Part shown: in pieces, positions 51,852 through 60,425 of the stretch
Position numbering within the stretch: position 1 is the stretch's first letter
Layout: every line of letters begins with the position of its first letter
From: Chitinophaga sp.
Lineage (GTDB): Bacteria; Bacteroidota; Bacteroidia; Chitinophagales; Chitinophagaceae
Length of the DNA: 64,000 nt
Assembly (NCBI RefSeq): GCF_017745275.1
Contig: NZ_JAGHZS010000003.1
Span: forward strand, 116,692-180,691
Direction: 5' to 3'
The notes under the pieces: model-generated
Database searches by the model: none
Told to the model about the DNA's origin: nothing
The model's input: the letters and a program-made list of their open reading frames with translations, nothing else
Position numbers and translations under genes: made by a program

Positions 51852-53744
51852 TCAGGGGGCTGCTTCCTCGCTTTCTCCCCTGATTTCATCCCGTAATGTT
51901 TCCGGATCCCAGCCCTGCCCTTCATCCAGCCAGGTTTTTATGCGATCAGAGGAAATGAGTTTTTCCATTTCTTCAATGCGCTCTTTCATGGAGTTGATAT
52001 ATTGTTTCTTATCATCGCGTAAAGCCGACAGGCCTTTCAGGGTGCGTTCATCCTGCCGGAAGAAAGTGCGGGCAGCGCGTTCACTATGATAAGCCCGTTG
52101 TCCCAGCATGCGCAAAGCGTCAACGCCTACACGCAGTGAGGTATCTACTGTTTCACGATAAATGTGCAGTACCCCGAGGTCCATCAGTTCAAAGGTGTCT
52201 TCATTGTTTTCAGCTCTTACCAGCAATTGCAGGTGAGGGAAATAGCGTTGCGCCATCTTCACAATGTCCCGGGTTTGCTCCGGATGGTCGGTAGCAATGA
52301 TCAGCATTTTAGCATCGGCGGCGCCCGCAGCAACGAGGAGGTCATAGCGGGAGGCATCTCCGTAATATACCTTAATCCCCAGGTTATGCAACGCATCTAC
52401 CCGGTCGGAATCCAGGTCAAGGATGGTAGCATTAATGCCATTGGCACGAAGGAAACGCCCGGTCATACTCCCAAAACGGCCGAAGCCGGCTATAATCACC
52501 GGGTTCTTTTCATGAATAGTATCTGCTTCCCGCTCTGCGGTTACTTCGGAACGGGTAGAATACGGTTGTATTACTTTTTCATATAGTAACATGATCAGCG
52601 GCGTAAGCGCCATACTAATGGCCACCACAGCGGTCATCATAGCACTCATCTCTGCACTCATCAAATGCGTTTGACTGGTAAACGATAACAACACAAAGGC
52701 AAATTCGCCGATATCCGCCAACGCAAAGGCAAACAATAGGTTCTGATCTAAATTCAGCTTAAATATTTTGCCCAGTATCAGCAGCACAATACCTTTTAAT
52801 ACCATAATGCCAATTACCAAACCCATGATCAGCCAGGGCTGCGCCATGATCAGTTTAAAGTCGATGGACGCCCCTACTGCAATGAAAAATAAGCCGAGCA
52901 ACAACCCTTTAAAAGGTTCAATATCACTTTCCAGCTCATGACGATATTCACTGTTGGCCAGCACTACGCCTCCTAAAAATGCCCCCAGTGCAGAACTGAG
53001 CCCTACAAGATTCATCAGCACTGCAATAGCGACTACCATCAGCAAAGCAGTAGCTGTAAATAATTCACGTACCCGCGTGCGGGCTATAATCCGCATGATA
53101 GGCCTTACCAGGTATCTGCCTGCAATAATAATAACGGCTACTGCACCTAATACTACCAGTGTTTGTCCCCAGCCTGGCAGGTTATCACGCAGGGAATGAG
53201 TATGAGATGCCTCTGCTGCTGCATTGCCCGCCAGTAAAGGAAAAATAGCCAGCATTGGAATCACGGCAATATCCTGGAACAGTAATACAGAAAAGGCACT
53301 TTGTCCTGCTGCGGTGCCCATCCACCCTTTTTCATTCAGCGTTTGTAATACGATAGCCGTAGAGGAAAGCGACAAAATCATTCCCAACGCCAGCGAAGTA
53401 TTCATTGGCTGCCCCACCAGGAAAGCAATACCGGCTATGGCGGCAGCACTCAGTATTACCTGCAATCCTCCCAAGCCAAGAATAGATGCCCGCAATCGCC
53501 ATAATAGCGCAGGTTCCAGCTCTATCCCAATTAAAAATAACATCATTACCACGCCAAATTCCGCGAAATGCATGATGTCTTCTCCCTCCGTTCCTATAAA
53601 ACCCAGCAACGACGGACCTATAATGATACCCGCTATCAGGTAGCCTAAAACAGCTCCCAGTCCCATTTTCTTGGCCAGCGGTACAAATACAATGGCCGCA
53701 GCCAGGTATACCATTGCCTGAAATAAGAGTGAATGTTGATCCAT
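51852..53744 (-). CDS. CPA2-family monovalent cation:proton antiporter with RCK domain (Kef-like)
   Basis: A 630-residue inner-membrane K+ or Na+ antiporter of the KefB/KefC group. About twelve helices begin MVYLAAAIVFVPLAKKMGLG, with the conserved LGYLIAGIIIGPSLLGFIGT and the transport Gln/Asp region LLFQDIAVIPML. The cytoplasmic RCK nucleotide-binding domain starts near residue 411 (VIIAGFGRFGSMTGRFLR, GxGxxG), and the tail is acidic. The upstream gene, 1 nt away, is the expected NAD(P)H oxidoreductase partner (KefF/KefG type), which supports a glutathione/electrophile-regulated or related K+ efflux system. Confidence 0.9.
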   Translation of the reverse strand: MDQHSLLFQAMVYLAAAIVFVPLAKKMGLGAVLGYLIAGIIIGPSLLGFIGTEGEDIMHFAEFGVVMMLFLIGIELEPALLWRLRASILGLGGLQVILSAAAIAGIAFLVGQPMNTSLALGMILSLSSTAIVLQTLNEKGWMGTAAGQSAFSVLLFQDIAVIPMLAIFPLLAGNAAAEASHTHSLRDNLPGWGQTLVVLGAVAVIIIAGRYLVRPIMRIIARTRVRELFTATALLMVVAIAVLMNLVGLSSALGAFLGGVVLANSEYRHELESDIEPFKGLLLGLFFIAVGASIDFKLIMAQPWLIMGLVIGIMVLKGIVLLILGKIFKLNLDQNLLFAFALADIGEFAFVLLSFTSQTHLMSAEMSAMMTAVVAISMALTPLIMLLYEKVIQPYSTRSEVTAEREADTIHEKNPVIIAGFGRFGSMTGRFLRANGINATILDLDSDRVDALHNLGIKVYYGDASRYDLLVAAGAADAKMLIIATDHPEQTRDIVKMAQRYFPHLQLLVRAENNEDTFELMDLGVLHIYRETVDTSLRVGVDALRMLGQRAYHSERAARTFFRQDERTLKGLSALRDDKKQYINSMKERIEEMEKLISSDRIKTWLDEGQGWDPETLRDEIRGESEEAAP

Positions 53745-53745
53745 G

Positions 53746-54351
53746 TTAACGGGTTTGTGCGGGTAGTTGAAGAATTTGATTCAGATAATTCAGGCGAGGT
53801 AATGGTGCCGGATCAAAATTTTTGTCGCTTAATATTTCCAATACTTGTGCTAATGCCGCAGCATCTTCCCTGATATCAGAAATATCCTGCCGGTGCACCC
53901 CATAAATTACATAGGGGGCCACGTAATGCATGTTACATAATTTTGCCGTTTGCGAAAAAGGTAACAGGAACTCATGTATGGTATGCCCATGGTGGCCTTC
54001 GGGGTGATAAGATTGTTCAGGACCACCAGCACTGATAACATTCCCGAAGTATTTTCCCTGCAATGCTTTCCCTGTATGACCATAGGCCCAGCCATGCTCC
54101 AGCACCAGGTCCAGCCATTGTTTGATAATAGCGGGTGCGCTATACCAGTAAAAAGGATGCTGCAGGAATATAATATCATGTTGCTCCATCAGCTTTTGTT
54201 CACGCGCTACATTGATATCCAGGTCAGGGTATTGTTCATAAAGGTCATTGAAAGTAATGCCTGGTATATTTTTGATGGCATGTACTAACTGCAGGTGTAC
54301 CCTGGACTTCTCCAGTGCAGGGTGTGCAAAATTGATCAGAACCTTGGCCAT
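53746..54351 (-). CDS. NAD(P)H-dependent oxidoreductase, KefF/KefG-like ancillary subunit
   Basis: A 201-residue flavodoxin-fold quinone reductase. ATG 54351 gives MAKVLINFAHPALEKSRVHL; an upstream TTG would add ten residues. Family marks are DINVAREQKLMEQHDIIFLQ, HPFYWYSAPAIIKQWLDLVL, GWAYGHTGKALQGK and SAGGPEQSYHPEGHHGHTIH. Such proteins bind FMN, reduce quinones and activate Kef channels. It sits directly upstream of the antiporter with 1 nt between the genes. Confidence 0.9.
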   Translation of the reverse strand: MAKVLINFAHPALEKSRVHLQLVHAIKNIPGITFNDLYEQYPDLDINVAREQKLMEQHDIIFLQHPFYWYSAPAIIKQWLDLVLEHGWAYGHTGKALQGKYFGNVISAGGPEQSYHPEGHHGHTIHEFLLPFSQTAKLCNMHYVAPYVIYGVHRQDISDIREDAAALAQVLEILSDKNFDPAPLPRLNYLNQILQLPAQTR

Positions 54352-54383
54352 TTGTAAAGCAGATGTTTGATGAAAAAGCAATG

Positions 54384-56234
54384 TTATCCTTCAGAATATT
54401 CCTGTAATAATAACCGGTATTTATTGAGAATACTAGACTTGGAGATAAAACCTATCAGCCGTTTATCCTGTACTACGGGCAGGTTCCAGGCTTGTACGTC
54501 ATCAAATTTTTTGATGACCGTGTCAATATTATCTTTCAAAGATACAACGGCTGGTGGCGCCTGCATCAGCTTTTTAACCGTTACAATGTCATAAAGTTCC
54601 GGGTTGAACATAATCGGGCGGATATCATCTAATGTGATAATGCCGGCAAATAGTTGCTGGTGGTTAATCACGGCAATAATATTTCTATGTCCCTCTTTTA
54701 CCAGCTCAATAAGCTGCCGTAGCGTAGCATCAATAGTAATTATTTGCACATCTTTTTCGATTACATCTTCCATTTTCAGGAGGAGAAGGATGTTTTTGTC
54801 GTGCGCCCGGGTAAATACTTTCCCTTCTTTGGCCAGTTCCTGGAGTTCCGGTGAAATGGGGGAAAACCATTTTGCCATTAAAAAAGAAATGGTGGAAACA
54901 ATCATCAACGGAATAAAAAGGTCATATCCAGAGCTGGATTCAGCAATCAGGAAGATGGCGGTAAGTGGCGCATACATCACACCGGCCATTACTCCTGCCA
55001 TTCCTACAATAACGAAGTTCGTCACCGGAATATTGGTCAGCCCCATTTGCTGACATACCATGGCATAAAAGAAGCCCAGGAACCCGCCGGCAAACAGCGA
55101 TGGGGCGAAGTTACCGCCATTGCCGCCACTTTGGATAGTTACGGACGCAGCCAGTGCTTTCAGTAAGCATACACAACCGGTAAATGCTAACAGCATCCAG
55201 CTTTGCATCGGGAGATACCTGAAAAAACTGTTCTGTAAAATAGCTTCTCCATTGCCGGAGGCCAGCGATTTTACACTGGTATATCCTTCCCCGAATAAAG
55301 GTGGTAAGGCCACGCAAAGTGCCGATACCAGGATTCCTCCGAGTATAGCCCGCTGTAAGGCTGTCCATTTAAGGTGATGGAAAAATTGTTCTATTTTTTT
55401 GGAGATGACTACATAGTACCTCGCATAAAATCCACTGATAATTCCCAGGGCTATATAGTAGGGAACATTGTGATAATTGAAGGCTACACGTGATTCGAAA
55501 TGAAAGAGGGCTTCTTCCTGTAAAATTATTTTCGATAACAAACTACCACATACTGCAGCCACAATCAAAGGCATGAAATCGGAAAACACTACGCCGGTCA
55601 ATAATATCTCGAAAGCAAACATCATCCCGGCTATTGGGGCATTAAAAGCCGCAGCAATACCTGCGGTAGCGCCCGCGGCCAATAGCAGCGTTCGTTCTTT
55701 ATAGCCAAGATGGTAGGTGCGTGCGAAATTGGAACCCAGCGCGGCACCGGTCACGGCAATCGGACTTTCCAGGCCGGCGGAACCTCCCAATCCTACAGTG
55801 ATGGCACTTTGCAGAATCTGGGAATACATTTTCACTGGTGGGATCAGGCTGGAGTTTAGTGCTATTTCATGTAATATGGCGGGAATACCTTTTCTCGACT
55901 GACCTTTAAAAAACCAGATCACTACTAAAGTGGTGAGCACAATTCCCAGGAATGGAAACACGAGGTAAAAAATTACCTGTGTCTGGAAATGTACTTTGTA
56001 GGTGATAACATAATGAATATAATGAACAAGGCTTTTTAAGACAACGCCGGCTAATCCTGCGCTACAGCCTACTAATATACCAGACAGCAACAGGAACTGC
56101 TGCCGGTTCATTTTCCCGTGAAGCCAGTGTAGCACCAATTCATAGCTTTTAGCGCGCCTTAAACTATTCTGTTCGAAATCCTTTTTAAATCGAAAAAAGT
56201 GATGGTACTTCCTAAGGCGGCTAAATTTACTCAT
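54384..56234 (-). CDS. ClC-family chloride channel/transporter with two CBS domains
   Basis: A 616-residue membrane protein. The selectivity segments are GGSAGLESPIAVTGAALGSN (near residue 153, with Glu of the gating position in LESP) and the GxFxP-type GNGGNFAPSLFAGGFLG (near 375). The C-terminal ~150 residues hold two CBS domains (QIITIDATLRQLIELVKEGH and QAPPAVVSLKDNIDTVIKKF). The gating glutamate suggests H+/Cl- exchange rather than a pure channel, but this is inference. It is the middle gene of a minus-strand run from the STAND NTPase to the CPA2 antiporter. Confidence 0.93.
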   Translation of the reverse strand: MSKFSRLRKYHHFFRFKKDFEQNSLRRAKSYELVLHWLHGKMNRQQFLLLSGILVGCSAGLAGVVLKSLVHYIHYVITYKVHFQTQVIFYLVFPFLGIVLTTLVVIWFFKGQSRKGIPAILHEIALNSSLIPPVKMYSQILQSAITVGLGGSAGLESPIAVTGAALGSNFARTYHLGYKERTLLLAAGATAGIAAAFNAPIAGMMFAFEILLTGVVFSDFMPLIVAAVCGSLLSKIILQEEALFHFESRVAFNYHNVPYYIALGIISGFYARYYVVISKKIEQFFHHLKWTALQRAILGGILVSALCVALPPLFGEGYTSVKSLASGNGEAILQNSFFRYLPMQSWMLLAFTGCVCLLKALAASVTIQSGGNGGNFAPSLFAGGFLGFFYAMVCQQMGLTNIPVTNFVIVGMAGVMAGVMYAPLTAIFLIAESSSGYDLFIPLMIVSTISFLMAKWFSPISPELQELAKEGKVFTRAHDKNILLLLKMEDVIEKDVQIITIDATLRQLIELVKEGHRNIIAVINHQQLFAGIITLDDIRPIMFNPELYDIVTVKKLMQAPPAVVSLKDNIDTVIKKFDDVQAWNLPVVQDKRLIGFISKSSILNKYRLLLQEYSEG

Positions 56235-56250
56235 GCAGCAAATTTAAGGA

Positions 56251-57159
56251 TCAGAGCTCAATCAGTGCATAAACTTTATCATTCATGTAAGGGCCGCCAG
56301 GATGCCGGGCGGTGTAATCCAGGTTAATCCAGTATTCACCTTTTAATTCGTGGTAATATATTTCCGTTACCACAGGCTTCGGGAAAAGGGTAACAATAGC
56401 CTGCTTCATAATTTCAAAATCTTCACGGTCGCCGCAATACAATTCCGGATATGCATGCCCTTTGATCAGTACAATACGGCAGCGGGCGCCAATAGATTGC
56501 AGGCAGGAAGTCATTAAAATGGAGTGATCGTCACAGTCGCCGCCTAGTCCATTTTTAATAGTTTCCTGTGGTGTGGCAAAATATTCATCGCGCCGGGAAT
56601 CCAGTACATACTTAAAATGATTATTGATGTAGCGGAATAGCGAGAGAAAACGGGTGATTTTTCCGTATTTATAGAAATATTGGTCGTAATAATCGAGGGA
56701 ATGTTGTACAGAGAAGTTACGGACAACGGAATCCTGGAAATTAACTTTTTCCCGTATACCCCTAACCGTTTTATCGCGGTAGCTCTCTACCCTTCTGGGA
56801 TAAAAGCTAAGGATATCCAGCTGTTTGCTGTCTTTGGCGCCGAGGTTACCCTGCACCATGCCTTTATAATCGTTGAGTACATTGCTGAAGGTATAGCGTC
56901 CGGTATATTTATTAAATACCATTACGCTGCAAGCCAGTAAAAATATCGGGATAATAAGTGGCCGGAATATCCAGCGGAGCAGGTAAACCACGCAGAAACT
57001 CACAGCCACAGCTACCAACAGGTCTACATGCCATCCATTGGCAACCAGTGGCGGAATAAAACGGTTGATGTAAGGTGCTAGTAATGCTAACGTTAACAGG
57101 CTCAATAAATTGAGCAGTAGTAACTGTACCCTCGTGTATTTACTTTCGTCAATGGCCAT
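56251..57159 (-). CDS. Membrane protein with transglutaminase-like cysteine protease domain
   Basis: A 302-residue protein with three N-terminal membrane helices (LLLLNLLSLLTLALLAPYIN, VDLLVAVAVSFCVVYLLRWI, LIIPIFLLACSVMVFNKYTG) and a C-terminal transglutaminase-like domain. The catalytic Cys is in GGDCDDHSILMTSCL near residue 206, the His in IVLIKGHAYPELYCG and the Asp in WINLDYTARHPGG, so the triad is complete. ATG 57159 is used; a TTG at 57171 is weaker. It lies 17 nt from the ClC gene and 33 nt after the STAND NTPase stop. Such domains act as proteases or amide hydrolases. Its pairing with a NACHT-like ATPase is notable. Confidence 0.82.
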   Translation of the reverse strand: MAIDESKYTRVQLLLLNLLSLLTLALLAPYINRFIPPLVANGWHVDLLVAVAVSFCVVYLLRWIFRPLIIPIFLLACSVMVFNKYTGRYTFSNVLNDYKGMVQGNLGAKDSKQLDILSFYPRRVESYRDKTVRGIREKVNFQDSVVRNFSVQHSLDYYDQYFYKYGKITRFLSLFRYINNHFKYVLDSRRDEYFATPQETIKNGLGGDCDDHSILMTSCLQSIGARCRIVLIKGHAYPELYCGDREDFEIMKQAIVTLFPKPVVTEIYYHELKGEYWINLDYTARHPGGPYMNDKVYALIEL

Positions 57160-57192
57160 TATGCTACGCAATAAAGCAAAATTATGCCATAA

Positions 57193-59796
57193 TTATCGTG
57201 CAAAATTTGAAACGGCCTGTTTAAAGGAAGTACTTTTTCTGATGAGTTCTATTTGCTGCACGGTATCATTTTTTTGTTTATCCATGTGCAATTGCTGATA
57301 GATTTTATTCAGCAAACCGAAGTTCATCAGCGCCAGTACTTTGAAATCCAGCTTTTGTGCATTCTCTACAGCTGTTTCAGCAGTGCGGATAGCCTTGTTG
57401 AATTCGTGTTCATTAAAATAAACACCGGCGTATAACAACTTCTGTACAGATTCAAGGTATTTGCCGCCGAAATAGTCGGAGGAATATTTCTTAATTACCT
57501 GGTCAGTATGTCTGCAAATGCGTGCAGCCGACGCCGTTTGCCCTAAGCCAAGGTAGGCTTGTGCCTGCCAGCAGAGGAGTGTCAAACGGAGAGAATCTGT
57601 TTTGCGGTGTTGTAAGGAAGGGTATGTTTCAAAAATACTGGTGGTGAAATTAAGCAGGTGTTCATGATCTTCCAGCAGGGTAAATACAATGCCCATATTC
57701 CGGAATACAATTTCCTGTGGTTCGGTGATTGGTTTTTTTCCGCCTTTAGCGCCTGTCCAGTACCGGAAATAGTTGTAGATCTTCTCCCGGATATCTTCAT
57801 TAACGATACCAAATTTGAGGAATTCATAAATGAACAACTGTATTTCATAAGGAGTTACCCACAGTTCATCTTCGAATTCATCTGCATTGTATATCTTTTT
57901 AATATTGTTAAGCTCTACTTCACATTGTTCTGCATCCAGTTGAAGCAGGGCCATGGTGAAGAGTTTGCTCCTGATTTTAAGCTTATCTTCCCGGGCTTCC
58001 GCCAATCCCAGCAGCGCTGTTAGAACTTTCCTTTTTCTGAAATGAATAAATTCATCGCTGATAAAGGGGCCTATCATGTTCTTTTTAAAGAACCCTGCCG
58101 GGAAGATAGATTTAAGTTCTCCCTGGTTGTTGCCATCATGTTGGTAATGTAGTACGAGGTATTCCAGCAGATGGGATTTTTCTATATTGGATAATGGTAA
58201 ATGCAACATTTTGATGATGCCATCTATCTGGGCATGATTGATAGCATAGCGTAACAGCCATCTGAAAACACCGATCCGGTAAGGAGATTGCGGCAGATGC
58301 GCCAGTATGGCCATCAGCAGGGATTCATTAATTTCCTGGCCGTTTTGTTTCAGGTAATGCATCGCCACAAAATATTCCAGCAGCATGGTATGGGCGAAAC
58401 GCACCTTTACGTTGAACATAATTTCCTGGCTCAGGTTTTCTTCTACCAGGATATTATCTGCCAGTAATTCCTTGTAAGCGGGGAATAATTCGGCATTCTG
58501 GGTGAGTAACAGGTTTTTATCTGTATAAATACCGGTTCTGCCGAGATCCAGCAGGGTCAGTAGTTTTTCAATAATTTTTATTTTGAAAGAATTGCTTTGC
58601 GAGTTGAATACCCTGTTTTGAATAAATCGCGAAACAATCTCAAATAAACTGAGGTGTTCATCTACAAATGTTTGATCCGGGCCTGTATTTAACTGGCAGA
58701 ACAACTGCAGATAATATGGATACCTTAATTTCTGAAGAAAGGTTTCAGAAAACAGGCGTACAGTGGCAGGATCAAATTGATGATTATATAATATGGACTT
58801 CACCTCCTGCTCTGTCAGCTGAGGCATATTAATATTGGTTTCTTCATCCATTTCGGCGCCCAGGTACCAATAGCGCCGGAAGGCAGGATATTGTTGGGAG
58901 TGCTGAAATATTTCTGCCCAGGTGCTGCTCCGGATAGAAAGAATCACTTTCACCCATGGATACAGGTCGTTGGAATATACAAAGTCTTCCAGTTTGGAAT
59001 AAAGTACCCGGAGTTTTTCGCCGGCTACTGCAATTTCATCGAACCCGTCTATTATTAATATAAGGCGTCCTCCTTTCTTATCGAAATGACTGGCGAAGTA
59101 TTCGCGGAAGTTCTCGCCGTTGCCCAGGTTCATTTGATTATCCAGCCAGGTAGAAAGGGAAAAGCCTTTCAGCAGCAGGCTACCGGCCGCATGTGCGTGA
59201 ATAAACCAGCAGATATCTCTTTTATACCGGGCTTCTCTTCCAAACCAGCAGTGTTCTGCCATGTGAACGAGGGCGAGTGATTTACCCCATCCGGAGGGAG
59301 CAATTAACGCAGTGGCTGCATAATCGCTTTCCAGGAACTTCTCAATATGTGCATTACAATACGGCCGGTGTACGGTGTACGGGAAGGCAATACCTGAGCG
59401 GTTTTTGAGGGTAAGGATGGTGTAGTGGGAAACCGCATCCGCTTTACTTTTGAGGTCCAGCCACTTGGTTGGATCAAATACAGGAACATTCGGGTTTTCG
59501 CCGGTGAACATGGGTTCACTGTTGAGTATCCTGTAATGATGTTGCTGAAAATCGTCCCAGTCTTTATACTGACAGTATTGCGAAAGTGTGTTCAACGTAT
59601 ATCTGGAGAAGCTGTGTTGCGCCACAGCAAAACCAAACACCCGTTTGAGCGTAGTTTCGCTCACCAGTTTCGTGGTGTCATCCAATATGGACTGAGAGAG
59701 ATGTTTGCAATCTCCTGGTAGTATGACTTCAACACCGAACCTACGCAAAACTTCGTTCTGCAGGGTGACGATAAAGTCATAGGATAGATCAATCAT
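57193..59796 (-). CDS. STAND/NACHT-like NTPase with helical repeats
   Basis: An 867-residue protein starting MIDLSYDFIVTLQNEVLRRF at ATG 59796. Residues 1-110 form a helical domain common at the start of large Bacteroidetes regulatory proteins (TLKRVFGF, YTLNTLSQYCQYKDWDDF). The NTPase has Walker A APSGWGKSLAL near residue 168 and Walker B LILIIDGFDEI near 247, with the NACHT-style DGxDE and Arg-rich LSIRSSTWAEIF sensor. The C-terminal half is TPR- or HEAT-like helices to the end. STAND proteins act as threat sensors or signal switches, including some anti-phage ones. It begins a five-gene run and shares a spacer with the adhesin. Confidence 0.8.
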   Translation of the reverse strand: MIDLSYDFIVTLQNEVLRRFGVEVILPGDCKHLSQSILDDTTKLVSETTLKRVFGFAVAQHSFSRYTLNTLSQYCQYKDWDDFQQHHYRILNSEPMFTGENPNVPVFDPTKWLDLKSKADAVSHYTILTLKNRSGIAFPYTVHRPYCNAHIEKFLESDYAATALIAPSGWGKSLALVHMAEHCWFGREARYKRDICWFIHAHAAGSLLLKGFSLSTWLDNQMNLGNGENFREYFASHFDKKGGRLILIIDGFDEIAVAGEKLRVLYSKLEDFVYSNDLYPWVKVILSIRSSTWAEIFQHSQQYPAFRRYWYLGAEMDEETNINMPQLTEQEVKSILYNHQFDPATVRLFSETFLQKLRYPYYLQLFCQLNTGPDQTFVDEHLSLFEIVSRFIQNRVFNSQSNSFKIKIIEKLLTLLDLGRTGIYTDKNLLLTQNAELFPAYKELLADNILVEENLSQEIMFNVKVRFAHTMLLEYFVAMHYLKQNGQEINESLLMAILAHLPQSPYRIGVFRWLLRYAINHAQIDGIIKMLHLPLSNIEKSHLLEYLVLHYQHDGNNQGELKSIFPAGFFKKNMIGPFISDEFIHFRKRKVLTALLGLAEAREDKLKIRSKLFTMALLQLDAEQCEVELNNIKKIYNADEFEDELWVTPYEIQLFIYEFLKFGIVNEDIREKIYNYFRYWTGAKGGKKPITEPQEIVFRNMGIVFTLLEDHEHLLNFTTSIFETYPSLQHRKTDSLRLTLLCWQAQAYLGLGQTASAARICRHTDQVIKKYSSDYFGGKYLESVQKLLYAGVYFNEHEFNKAIRTAETAVENAQKLDFKVLALMNFGLLNKIYQQLHMDKQKNDTVQQIELIRKSTSFKQAVSNFAR

Positions 59797-60425
59797 AGGG
59801 GACAATAAAATGGATTTTCGAATTGTCGGTACTTTTTTAATTACGTATGGTATCTGCGTTTAGATTTAACAATCGACGAATGAACAAAATGAACAGAAAA
59901 TATTAGATTGAATTATATATATAAAAATAATAAATAAGATTTGCGCGCACTTTAATTATAATCTGAATACCATATATAAATATGAGTATTACAATATACT
60001 ATTATTGTATGAAATATTATTATATATTATTTTTTTGTTTTTTGACCGTCCGGCAAAGGTTCTTAAATATTTCTCGGTTGGTCAAAAAAAAATAATCAAT
60101 CGTAGCGGGATCAGGCGCCCTAAACTGCTCAGTTCCCCAAAGTCGGCCAATCGGAAATGTGGAATGAACGAAATGAACAGGAAATATTAAGATTGAACAA
60201 AGTGAACTGTGAAAATGGAATGAACAAAAAGAGCCTTCAATAAACCACCCCTTCAGTATACATTCGTACCGTTTTGTAACATTCTTTTAACAAAATACGC
60301 AAGGAAGTATACTTTTTTTATCAACCAGTATCCCTTCCCCAAGAAATTCCTAACCTGCCTGCCTCCAATAGAGTTTTGTTGTAATGCAATGAAACTGAAC
60401 AATTTTTATTCAAATATTTGATGCT
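59797..60425. other. Intergenic region with imperfect direct repeats and an inverted repeat
   Basis: No gene is evident. Two imperfect copies of a ~32-nt sequence begin TGAACAAAATGAACAG (59881) and TGAACGAAATGAACAG (60165). TTTTTTGACC (60038-60047) and GGTCAAAAAA (60080-60089) form a perfect 10-bp inverted repeat with a 32-nt loop that has a CCG/CGG core. The region is AT-rich (many TATA stretches 59915-60030). Promoters of both flanking genes must lie here, but I cannot place them reliably. Confidence 0.6.
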
